Source: CBFDCQ01 sp965603355
GTDB taxonomy: Bacteria; Hydrogenedentota; CAZGCA01; CBFDCQ01
Reading direction: 5' to 3'
NCBI GenBank assembly: GCA_965603355.1
Contig: CBFDCQ010000120.1
Span: 1 to 6,672 of the forward strand
Length of the DNA stretch: 6,672 nucleotides
Under the pieces are notes generated by a model. That model was given only the letters and a program-made list of their open reading frames with translations. It was not told the origin of the DNA and ran no database searches. Shown piece by piece: positions 1 to 5,897 of this stretch; positions within the stretch are counted from its first letter, which is position 1, and each line of letters opens with the position of its first letter. A program made the position numbers and the translations under genes.

Positions 1-18
1 GTTTTCGGCAACAGAAGT

Positions 19-360
19 ATGATTGGCATGCTGGAAGAGTGCACAGCTAGAGTAGAGGCCACCCATGGTTTCTTGCCTCAACTGTGCCAGGATCTCGGCA
101 ACGCCGTAGCGTCCACCCCCCCCAGAGTGGATAATGTTGGCAAACGAGCGAGAACACAATCGTCATCCGATATTCCTATCGTTTGCCCCGACGTTAAACT
201 CAAAAAGACGCTTGAGAGTAGCACAGAATGCCCTGAGTGTCAAGAGCCTTTTCAAGAATACCGAGACATGGGTGACACCTCTGGTTTATCCTCAGAAGGG
301 GGTGACCCATGCGCAGCAAGTATCACAGATCACAGCCTGTGGAGAGTGACGTGGCGTTAA
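19..360 (+). CDS. Doubtful small ORF, 113 aa, no recognised family
   Basis: I do not recognise this protein. The frame is also open upstream to the first base of the window, so it could be the tail of a longer gene whose start lies outside; the ATG at 19 has only a weak purine stretch before it. For: about 60% of codons begin with a purine, and a hairpin followed by T residues begins four bases after the TAA stop, which would suit a gene end. Against: third-position GC is only about 50%, well below the neighbouring operon; there is no predicted membrane segment; and the only motif-like feature is a lone CPEC (TECPECQEPF) without a partner zinc knuckle. It converges on the blaR1-like gene. It may well be chance. 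Confidence 0.2.
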   Translation: MIGMLEECTARVEATHGFLPQLCQDLGNAVASTPPRVDNVGKRARTQSSSDIPIVCPDVKLKKTLESSTECPECQEPFQEYRDMGDTSGLSSEGGDPCAASITDHSLWRVTWR

Positions 361-363
361 GGT

Positions 364-400
364 CTGCGTGGGGCGCCCGCGCCTCGCGCAGGCTGTTTTC
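364..400 (+). terminator. Possible intrinsic terminator, reading plus
   Basis: Bases 364-375 pair with 380-391 (CTGCG at the base with CGCAG, then mostly G-C pairs with two G-T wobbles) around a four-base loop. This gives a 12-bp GC-rich stem followed two bases later by TGTTTTCTT on the plus strand. The T-rich side makes it a better terminator for plus-strand transcription, such as the doubtful ORF ending at 360. It also sits about 70 bases beyond the stop of the minus-strand blaR1-like gene and could end that transcript, although no T run follows on that side. The stem is seen directly; its function is inferred. Confidence 0.35.
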
Positions 401-459
401 TTCGTCCTCGGCACCAGAGGGGGCGTAGACGCGGCCTGCCATGTCATTCTGAGTCCGGC

Positions 460-3400
460 CTAACGAAAGTCTACGTTCAAATCCGGAATAGCCGCTTGAA
501 TCTCTCTCGCACCCGCCGGGGTCACGTGGGTACCATGCAGATATAGAGCCCTAAGGTTCGTTAATCCGCGAATTTTCTGCAGACCGGCATCGGTAACCGA
601 TGTGTTCTGAAGATCTAATCGACGCAATTTGCTCAGTGCGGCAAGATGGGTCATACCTGCGTCCGTTATTCTCCCGTGGCCAAGGCCAACCCAAAGAGCT
701 TTCAATTGCGTCATATCCCGCAAATGCTTTAGACCTTCGTCCGTGAAGTTGTTTCCCTGCAACGACATCCCCTCTAACTCTGGCAGCGGCGCCAGTATTT
801 TCAGAGTTGCATCCGTGATATTGGCATTGCTGATGTGAATATGACTCAGCCCGCGTAGGTTGGCCAGATGGAGAGCCCCTTTGTCGCTCACTTCGGCATC
901 CCACATGTACAGCTTCTCAAGGTTCTTCAGTTGCCCCACATACTGCATTGCTCTATCCGTTGCCTGCGAACCATGGATCAGCAGCTCCCTCGTCTCCGAG
1001 AGAATGGGCAGATACGCGAGAACATCGTCTGACGTCCCGCGGCATTCAGTCCGGTTACCAGACTCATCTTCATCATAAACCAAATTCACTCGAACAACAC
1101 GCCCTCCGCCGTCGTATTTGACGAACCCCCCGTAATCAAGTATGCCCTTGATGGCTTGCTCCCTTTCTTGGACGCCCGGCACGGCAAGGACGTTACCCTG
1201 CGTATCGACGACGGTGATGTTGCTCTCCTTGAGATCTTCTACCCCCGCCGCTACAAGATGCCGTATCGCATCGGTCTGATGTTGCTCCAGCGCTCCTTGT
1301 TCTGCCAGTTCCACCAATACTGATGCGCGGGGATCTTCTTGCTCCTCCTCGAACAGCGCATCCTCAGGGATCGTGACGCGCACCTGCGCGCTGCGAACAA
1401 AGTCAAGCGAGGAGATCATGTGCGTCAATTCCCTATTAAGAACCCTTTCGTAGTTGAAACGCTCCCTGGACTCCTTGGTGGCGAGCGCCGTCTCGTACAC
1501 GGGCTGCGCTGAACCAGCCTCACGGGGCGCGGTGAAGTTGACGTAACCGCGTGCACCGGCGGGATCCAGCGGCAACAGCCAAGTCAGCTCTGTGTACTCA
1601 TCCCTGCGCCAGATGTCCGGGCGGCCGCGGGTGTAGCTCCCGAGTTCGAGCGGCGCGTCAAGGCGAACGATCCACGCGCGCGGGCTGCTTGTCCAACCCC
1701 AGAACTCGAACCGCCGCTCGCCCGTGCCGGGAACTATCAGGAACTGGTCGGGAGCTGTGCCGTGACGGCTGACAACCTGCACACGCTCGCTCTCGGGAAC
1801 AGGAGTACCGACGTCGATGTAAATGGCGTGCATCCCGCTGTCGCGGGGTTCCCATCGCGAGTTGAGAGGCGTCCCGTCCGGGAGGTAGTACTCCGCATCC
1901 GCGTCGATCCGTCGACTGCACTCCCATCCGACCTCGTCCGGCCCGCTTTCACGCCTCCGACGCAGATGCAGCATTTCCCAGACGGTAGCTTCATTCTCCG
2001 AGCGCACATGATACAGCGCGGCGCGCCATCGGTAGTCCCCTATGTCACTGAACCGGCGATCGGCAATTCGTGCAAACTGGACGAGTTCGTCGAAAATCTC
2101 CCGATCGGCCGCCGTCAGGGGTCGCGCTGTGATCTCAGCTCCCTGCTCCGTTTCCGAGGATGCCCTTGCGGTGGTTGTAGTTGTCCTCGCGACGGGGCTG
2201 CGGCGTGCGGTGGCGCCAACTGTGCTTGTCGTGCTTGTCGATGCCGTCGCGGCCGGGGCTGGACGCCGACGTGCGGTCATACGTCCTCTCCTCGCCGTAG
2301 CGGTTCTCGGTACAGGTGTGGCGGCGGGGCGGCGTCGTGCTGTGGTGCCCACTCTCCTCGCCGCAGCGGGTCTCGGTACACCTGCCGCGGCGGGACGAGT
2401 CGCGCGCACCGTCCTCGCAAACGAGGCGCCGCGCCGTGGGGTCGTGTCGCCAGCGACCACCGTCGTACCCGTCAGCCTGCCGGGAACAAGCGATACGTCC
2501 TTTAACGTGACCGTCTTGATCGGCCGCACGCGAAGCTTGAACTCCTTGACGTTCGCAAGCGGCTCATCGAATATGTAGGTCTCCTGCAAGCTCTGCGGAG
2601 GGCCTGCTCTGTTCAGGCGGGTACGTTCGATCTCGCGGCCGTCTTTCGTGACCGCAACGAAATCGAACTGCACTGTGACGGCGTCTGTATCCTGTATGCT
2701 GGAGATAAACGTTCGGCCTTCGGTATTCTGTCCGATCGAGCCGAGGCTCGCGTTGTTGTCAAGCGCCATAAAGCCGTTGTAGTCCGGGGGAACCGTCCGG
2801 CGGTACTCCCACGGGCCCACCCCGTAGCGAACACGTATGCGAACGCGCTCGGGCCAGTCATCAGCGGCGCCGAGACTTCGTGTTACGACGTGCCAGCCCA
2901 CGTTCCCGGTTCGCTCCCCCGCGGGGTGCGTACTACCGGCTGAACCCAGATCCTCAAACGGTCTGCCATCAGAATCCAGCAACGTCGCCTCGAAATACGA
3001 CAACCGATCGATTTCAGGATGCGCAAACCAGAAATGCATATGACGATATTCGGGATGACTTCCGTCTACCTGCCCGGTCGGCTCGACCCAGGTTTCAACC
3101 ATCGTAATCTCATCCTCGTTGACCGCCACCCGGCCGTCCGGCCGCCAGTATTTGACCGGTTCCTCCTGTCCCTTCTCCGTCTGCCACGCCAGGTACCTCA
3201 ACTGCGGCAGATCGGATGCCGCCGGAGCCGTTTGTTCAACTGTTCCAGCCGCCGATGTCGGACGGCGTGTAGTCCTGCCCATCGTCGTTGCCCTGGCGAC
3301 GGGGCTTCTCGCGCGCACTCCACTCGCAGCCGCGCGGGGCAGTGGGGCGCTCTCGTCTGCCGCCTGAGAAGCCATCAGTTCGCGCAGTCGCGTGATGAAC

Positions 3401-5895
3401 CGTTCCGTCATCGGGTACTCACCCGGGTAGGATTTTCTCTCGACGTGCCCGTCCATATAGAGGACCCATCCGCCGTTTCCATCCCGGGAGTCAGGGATCT
3501 CCCAAATGATCGGGATGGCGGACTGCGTTATCGCGGAACCGGCCGGATCGTTAATGTCGGTGATGAGAAAGCGTTCGATCCCCTCGCGAAGCAGGTAAAT
3601 CGTATCGTACCCACCTTCGGGACGTGAAATGTACAGATCCTGCGGCAAATCTAACTCTGTGCGGCCACTCAACTCCTCGAGCAGCGCCAGCCCGAACTCC
3701 TCGTCGGTCACCACGTATCCCAGGTAACAGACTTTGACGCCCCGTTGTCCCTTGAGGTATGCAATCAGCTCGGAAGCGTCCGCACCTCCTTCGTCAAGAA
3801 GGTGTACAAGGCCCTCCATTTCTGGATGAAGGCTGCCGGCCTCGCTCGCTTTTGCCGGAAATCGCCCCCCCTGGCTCTCACCAGCATACATCTTCAGGGC
3901 GAGCCCGACCTGCTTGAGCATCTCCTCATTCTCAACAGCGGGCGCGGCCTCTGGCGCTACGCTCGCTTCCTCGGCCTCACCTGTGCTGGTGTCTATGCGA
4001 AATGGGTGCGCGTCGGAGGTCGCAACGACCGACACGTCTGTTCGCTCGCCCGGTTTGAGGGACACGTTCTTGAACTCGACCCAACTGAAAGGCCGAGCCT
4101 GGAACCGGAATTCTCTGATGTCTGAAAGCGCCAAGTTATGGAAGGACGCCGTTGTCTGCCTCATGGTCCCGGCACGGCCACGGCGCGCCGACGGCATGTG
4201 CGGTTCTCCATCCGTGTCAACGGCGATAACTCGACAATCAAAGTCGACAAGGGTGTTGCTAACCGTGATCCGGGTTTGGCTCTCGACTTCGTAAGGCTCC
4301 GCGAAAACGACTCCGCCCGACGCCCGATCGGCACTCCGCACGCCCTTGCCCGCGGAACTGGCGACCGTTTCCCAGGAACCCGCGGCCACACCGACACCCA
4401 CGCCGACGGTGGTTTGGTGTTGTCGTAAAGAAGCTGCGATTGCCTGAAGATCGGGAACGTGGAGGCCCTTCTTGTACAGACCGGACATGGCTACCTGCGA
4501 GGAGGGACCGATGATGTTCACCCTGCACAGATAGTCCCGCTCAAAGCCGGGGATGTTTCCAACCCTTACGGCAAACTCGCGCGCTTGCTGGTCATCACCG
4601 ACGTTCACGTTCGCGCGCACTTCGTCGTACGGGCCTTCTTCCAACAGCGTCCCGTCAGGTCGCCACCACGGCTGCTCTCGGGAAGGATGGTATGACACGC
4701 CGATCAGCTCGACGGTAACTCCGTTCGGAAGCGTAACCTTGGACTCAGTGCTAGGTTCCTGCGCCTTCGCGATTGGGCGGAGCGCAGCGAGCGGCATTAC
4801 CGTGCAGCTCACCAGGATCAGCGCCAGAGCGATCGATAGATGTGTGAGTGCGCGGCGATTTCGCGTTACATCCAGGATCGCCGTTAACCGTTTCTCGATC
4901 CTCGATGACCGGGCCATCGGCACCGTTGCCAGCGATGCGCATCGTGCGGGTCGCAGCGTGCGGACAAGTTCCATCAACTGGTGGGCGTAACCGGAAGCTT
5001 TGTAGCCGGCCCTCAACAGGGCGTCGTCGCACGCCTGCTCGCTCTCGAGACGTAACCGGCGGGCCGCCAGCCAGACAAGAGGGTTGAACCAGTGCAGCGC
5101 GCATGCGACACGCCCGACTGTCTGCGTCAACCAGTCGCGGCGGCGTATATGCGACAGCTCGTGCAGCAGGACCATCCGGCACCGTTCTTCCGGCCAGTTC
5201 CGCGCTTCGCTCGGCAGGAGCACAACCGGCCGCAGGACGCCCCACGTCGTTGGAACGCTCGCGTCGTCGCTCTCCAGCAGCCTCACCCTGCGCCGTACGT
5301 CAAGCTCTTCGCTCAACACTGGCAGTAGCTTTGCGCAAACACCTTCCTTCACTTGTGCCGCCCGTCGGGTGCGGCCCAGGACGGCCACTATGCCTATCAG
5401 CAACGGCACAATCGCTCCCACCCCGCCAAGGACCCACGCGAGGAAGATCCAGACAGGCCACGGGAGCCTTGCAGGGCCTCTGGTCATCAGCTCGACGCCG
5501 GCCGGCGATGGAGTCGCCGTTCCACTCATCATTGCCCCGGGCGCGGTATCCGAATAGCCCATACTCACAGGTAGGCCGGGCATCCTGCCCGCCGGGGTTT
5601 CCTCCTCTATGTCGGCCAGGATGGCCGACCTACCTTCTTGTACCGCCTGACTCTCTGATGGCGGAACCTGGTGCGGGAGTATCGGCACCTGCCAGCTCGG
5701 TAGCACTGCCGACAGCGCCGGCAAGCCAATCAGACTGACCAGCGCAAGCGACCAGACCAGGTTACGCGATGCCGCCGACGCACGACGTAACGCGACGCTC
5801 AACGCGCCCGCCAACGCGAGGACGATTACGCCCTTGACCGACGCGTCGAGCAGGATTGTCAACCACATGATCGAACCAGCAGATTGCGCGGACAT
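460..5895 (-). CDS. BlaR1/MecR1-family M56 membrane metallopeptidase with a giant mosaic C-terminal region
   Basis: Presumed membrane sensor-protease that relays an extracytoplasmic signal to the BlaI-type repressor encoded just upstream. Residues 1-375 are the M56 module: helices near 12-35, 46-66, 147-174 and 352-372, zinc motif HELSH (245-249), HWFNPLVW (268-275) and EQACD with likely third ligand E286. The remainder is presumably exported: WWRPDG module (386-617), pseudopilin-like domain (655-840), Arg/Thr linker (841-895), WRPDG module (896-1139), basic repeat linker (1140-1255), YLPDG module (1256-1426), FliF/YscJ ring-motif-like domain (1478-1573) and leucine-rich repeats (1624-1811). 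Canonical BlaR1 is about 590 residues; this is three times longer and I find no penicillin-binding transpeptidase domain, so a beta-lactam role is unsupported. The ATG at 5895 is preferred over Met10 because AGGAGGG lies 9 bases upstream. It starts two bases after the repressor stop, so the two are probably co-translated. Family assignment is firm; ligand and target are unknown. Confidence 0.93.
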   Translation of the reverse strand: MSAQSAGSIMWLTILLDASVKGVIVLALAGALSVALRRASAASRNLVWSLALVSLIGLPALSAVLPSWQVPILPHQVPPSESQAVQEGRSAILADIEEETPAGRMPGLPVSMGYSDTAPGAMMSGTATPSPAGVELMTRGPARLPWPVWIFLAWVLGGVGAIVPLLIGIVAVLGRTRRAAQVKEGVCAKLLPVLSEELDVRRRVRLLESDDASVPTTWGVLRPVVLLPSEARNWPEERCRMVLLHELSHIRRRDWLTQTVGRVACALHWFNPLVWLAARRLRLESEQACDDALLRAGYKASGYAHQLMELVRTLRPARCASLATVPMARSSRIEKRLTAILDVTRNRRALTHLSIALALILVSCTVMPLAALRPIAKAQEPSTESKVTLPNGVTVELIGVSYHPSREQPWWRPDGTLLEEGPYDEVRANVNVGDDQQAREFAVRVGNIPGFERDYLCRVNIIGPSSQVAMSGLYKKGLHVPDLQAIAASLRQHQTTVGVGVGVAAGSWETVASSAGKGVRSADRASGGVVFAEPYEVESQTRITVSNTLVDFDCRVIAVDTDGEPHMPSARRGRAGTMRQTTASFHNLALSDIREFRFQARPFSWVEFKNVSLKPGERTDVSVVATSDAHPFRIDTSTGEAEEASVAPEAAPAVENEEMLKQVGLALKMYAGESQGGRFPAKASEAGSLHPEMEGLVHLLDEGGADASELIAYLKGQRGVKVCYLGYVVTDEEFGLALLEELSGRTELDLPQDLYISRPEGGYDTIYLLREGIERFLITDINDPAGSAITQSAIPIIWEIPDSRDGNGGWVLYMDGHVERKSYPGEYPMTERFITRLRELMASQAADESAPLPRAAASGVRARSPVARATTMGRTTRRPTSAAGTVEQTAPAASDLPQLRYLAWQTEKGQEEPVKYWRPDGRVAVNEDEITMVETWVEPTGQVDGSHPEYRHMHFWFAHPEIDRLSYFEATLLDSDGRPFEDLGSAGSTHPAGERTGNVGWHVVTRSLGAADDWPERVRIRVRYGVGPWEYRRTVPPDYNGFMALDNNASLGSIGQNTEGRTFISSIQDTDAVTVQFDFVAVTKDGREIERTRLNRAGPPQSLQETYIFDEPLANVKEFKLRVRPIKTVTLKDVSLVPGRLTGTTVVAGDTTPRRGASFARTVRATRPAAAGVPRPAAARRVGTTARRRPAATPVPRTATARRGRMTARRRPAPAATASTSTTSTVGATARRSPVARTTTTTARASSETEQGAEITARPLTAADREIFDELVQFARIADRRFSDIGDYRWRAALYHVRSENEATVWEMLHLRRRRESGPDEVGWECSRRIDADAEYYLPDGTPLNSRWEPRDSGMHAIYIDVGTPVPESERVQVVSRHGTAPDQFLIVPGTGERRFEFWGWTSSPRAWIVRLDAPLELGSYTRGRPDIWRRDEYTELTWLLPLDPAGARGYVNFTAPREAGSAQPVYETALATKESRERFNYERVLNRELTHMISSLDFVRSAQVRVTIPEDALFEEEQEDPRASVLVELAEQGALEQHQTDAIRHLVAAGVEDLKESNITVVDTQGNVLAVPGVQEREQAIKGILDYGGFVKYDGGGRVVRVNLVYDEDESGNRTECRGTSDDVLAYLPILSETRELLIHGSQATDRAMQYVGQLKNLEKLYMWDAEVSDKGALHLANLRGLSHIHISNANITDATLKILAPLPELEGMSLQGNNFTDEGLKHLRDMTQLKALWVGLGHGRITDAGMTHLAALSKLRRLDLQNTSVTDAGLQKIRGLTNLRALYLHGTHVTPAGAREIQAAIPDLNVDFR
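463..1026 (-). other. C-terminal leucine-rich repeats, about seven units (residues 1624-1811)
   Basis: Units of about 24-25 residues follow the pattern L-x-x-L-x-x-L-x-L-x-x-[TN]-x-[VI]-TD-x-G-[LM], for example LSKLRRLDLQNTSVTDAGLQ and LTNLRALYLHGTHVTPAGA. This is the TDAGL type common in Planctomycetota and relatives. The preceding KYDGGGRVVRVNLVYDED resembles the short lead-in often found before such repeats. LRRs usually bind proteins, so this end of the receptor may hold a partner or ligand. Confidence 0.88.
1177..1464 (-). other. FliF/YscJ ring-building-motif-like domain (residues 1478-1573)
   Basis: The stretch RERFNYERVLNRELTHMISS, then LDFVRSAQVRVTIPEDALFEE, then ASVLVEL, then HQTDAIRHLVAAGVEDLKES and NITVVDTQGNVLAV matches, in order and spacing, the hallmark of FliF and SctJ/YscJ proteins (NYxRALEGELARTI, V-ARVHLxLPxxSLF, ASVxVxL, IxxLVxxxVxGL, NVTVVDxxGxLL). 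In those proteins this domain packs into the ring of the flagellar MS-ring or type III injectisome, outside the inner membrane. That is also the predicted side here. No other flagellar or secretion gene is in the window. The match is from recalled consensus, not a search. Confidence 0.75.
1618..2130 (-). other. Third PDG module (residues 1256-1426), function unknown
   Basis: A helical-looking start (LTAADREIFDELVQFARIAD) leads to EYYLPDGTPL (1335-1344), which resembles the WRPDG signatures of modules 1 and 2, and then to RFEFWGWTSSPRAWIVRLDAP (1395-1415). The closing EFxxxxRPxxxVxxKxVSLxPG signature of the other two modules is missing, so it is either a shortened relative or a different fold. 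I do not recognise it beyond that. Confidence 0.4.
2251..2382 (-). repeat. Two 66-bp tandem repeats in the basic linker (22-residue units)
   Basis: Residues 1172-1193 and 1194-1215 repeat the pattern [GP]VPR-x-A-x-ARR-x-x-x-TARRRPA. The DNA is also repeated at a 66-bp period; for example CTCTCCTCGCCG begins at 2286 and again at 2352. The surrounding linker (1140-1255, bases 2131-2478) is dominated by Ala, Arg, Thr and Pro and is strongly basic. It is presumably disordered and separates modules 2 and 3. Confidence 0.85.
2479..3210 (-). other. WRPDG module 2 (residues 896-1139)
   Basis: It contains YWRPDG (916-921), VRYGVGPWEYR (1022-1032), VQFDFVAVTKDG (1075-1086) and ANVKEFKLRVRPIKTVTLKDVSLVPG (1114-1139). 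These align in the same order with WWRPDG, VGVAAGSWETV, VDFDCRVIAVDTDG and DIREFRFQARPFSWVEFKNVSLKPG of module 1. The divergence is strong, which argues for an old duplication rather than a recent copy. It lies between the two Arg/Thr-rich linkers. Confidence 0.6.
3376..3933 (-). other. Type II pseudopilin-like (H-X9-DG / DUF1559-like) domain, residues 655-840
   Basis: The domain opens with ENEEMLKQVGLALKMYAGES, which matches the region of such pseudopilins just after their membrane helix (NLKQIGLAL-MYA). It continues with LREGIERFLITDINDPAGSA and closes with VLYMDGHVERKSYPGEYPMTERF. The prepilin leader and hydrophobic N-terminal helix are absent, so it cannot assemble as a pilin in the normal way. 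The histidine that usually sits ten residues before the DG aspartate is Asp805 here. Assignment is by recalled motif pattern. Confidence 0.7.
4045..4740 (-). other. WWRPDG module 1 (residues 386-617)
   Basis: It begins LPNGVTVELIGVSYHPS, then WWRPDG (410-415), VGVAAGSWETV (501-511) and ends with REFRFQARPFSWVEFKNVSLKPG (594-616). The pattern looks beta-rich. From memory, this arrangement is common behind M56 domains in Planctomycetota, Lentisphaerota and relatives, without a known function that I can name. Module 2 of the same protein repeats the central and terminal signatures, so the two are likely paralogous. Its place directly after the last membrane helix makes it the membrane-proximal part of the sensor. 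Confidence 0.65.
4771..5895 (-). other. M56 (BlaR1) protease module, residues 1-375
   Basis: The order is helix, helix, extracytoplasmic loop, helix, cytoplasmic zinc-protease domain, helix, as in BlaR1/MecR1. The segment TTWGVLRPVVLLPSEA, HELSHIRRRDW at 245-255 (bases 5149-5163 encode HELSH), HWFNPLVWLAARR and EQACDDALL are all in family register, so the protease is probably active. The helix at 352-372 would place everything after residue ~375 outside the cytoplasm. The loop between helices 2 and 3 (about 67-146) is enlarged by an in-frame palindromic element. Confidence 0.9.
5569..5635. repeat. Inverted pair of 25-bp palindromic units inside the coding region
   Basis: The unit at 5569-5593 (AGGTAGGCCGGGCATCCTG..., plus) and the unit at 5611-5635 (same unit, minus) agree at 21 of 25 bases. 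Each is itself an imperfect hairpin around CATCCTG. They are separated by 17 bases. A third copy lies at 6566-6590 outside any gene. Read on the minus strand the pair is translated without a stop as residues ~88-110 (GRSAILADI ... PAGRMPGLP), in the loop between membrane helices 2 and 3. Confidence 0.85.
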
Positions 5896-5897
5896 GA

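Larger units (their letters stand above)
1..459. other. Left flank, largely without recognisable genes
   Basis: This stretch lies downstream of the blaR1-like gene. By eye it is less GC-rich than the operon and shows no recognisable protein family on either strand. It contains one open frame on the plus strand (19-360, listed separately), a run of eight C at 116-123, and a GC-rich hairpin at 364-391. Minus-strand frames are broken by stops; the longest read-through ends at the C run, where a frameshift in a decayed gene could be imagined but not shown. I see no tRNA, no inverted repeat typical of an insertion-sequence end, and no CRISPR-like repeats here. Confidence 0.5.

Noticed and set aside
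1..160. Minus-strand frame reading GRYGVAEILAQLRQETMGG, possibly the end of a transposase or other gene
   Set aside because: It is short, has a stop just upstream near 160, crosses a run of eight C and matches no family I recognise.
268..309. Imperfect inverted repeat GGGTGAC...GGTGACCC in the left flank
   Set aside because: Several mismatches in the stem and no T run or partner element; not enough to call a structure or mobile-element end.
441..453. ATGTCATTCTGAG, resembling the start of a dispersed GTCATTCTGAGCGAAG repeat
   Set aside because: Only 13 bases match and the diagnostic GCGAAGCGAAG part is absent, so it cannot be told from chance.
1762..2578. Long plus-strand frames opposite the blaR1-like gene (up to 247 codons)
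   Set aside because: They are shadows of the GC-rich Arg/Ala/Thr linker region on the other strand, rich in Arg and Cys and without a recognisable domain.
5084..5738. Plus-strand frames of 157 and 211 codons opposite the M56 module
   Set aside because: The minus strand encodes clear family motifs over the same bases; the plus frames have Ser/Arg/Pro-rich random composition.
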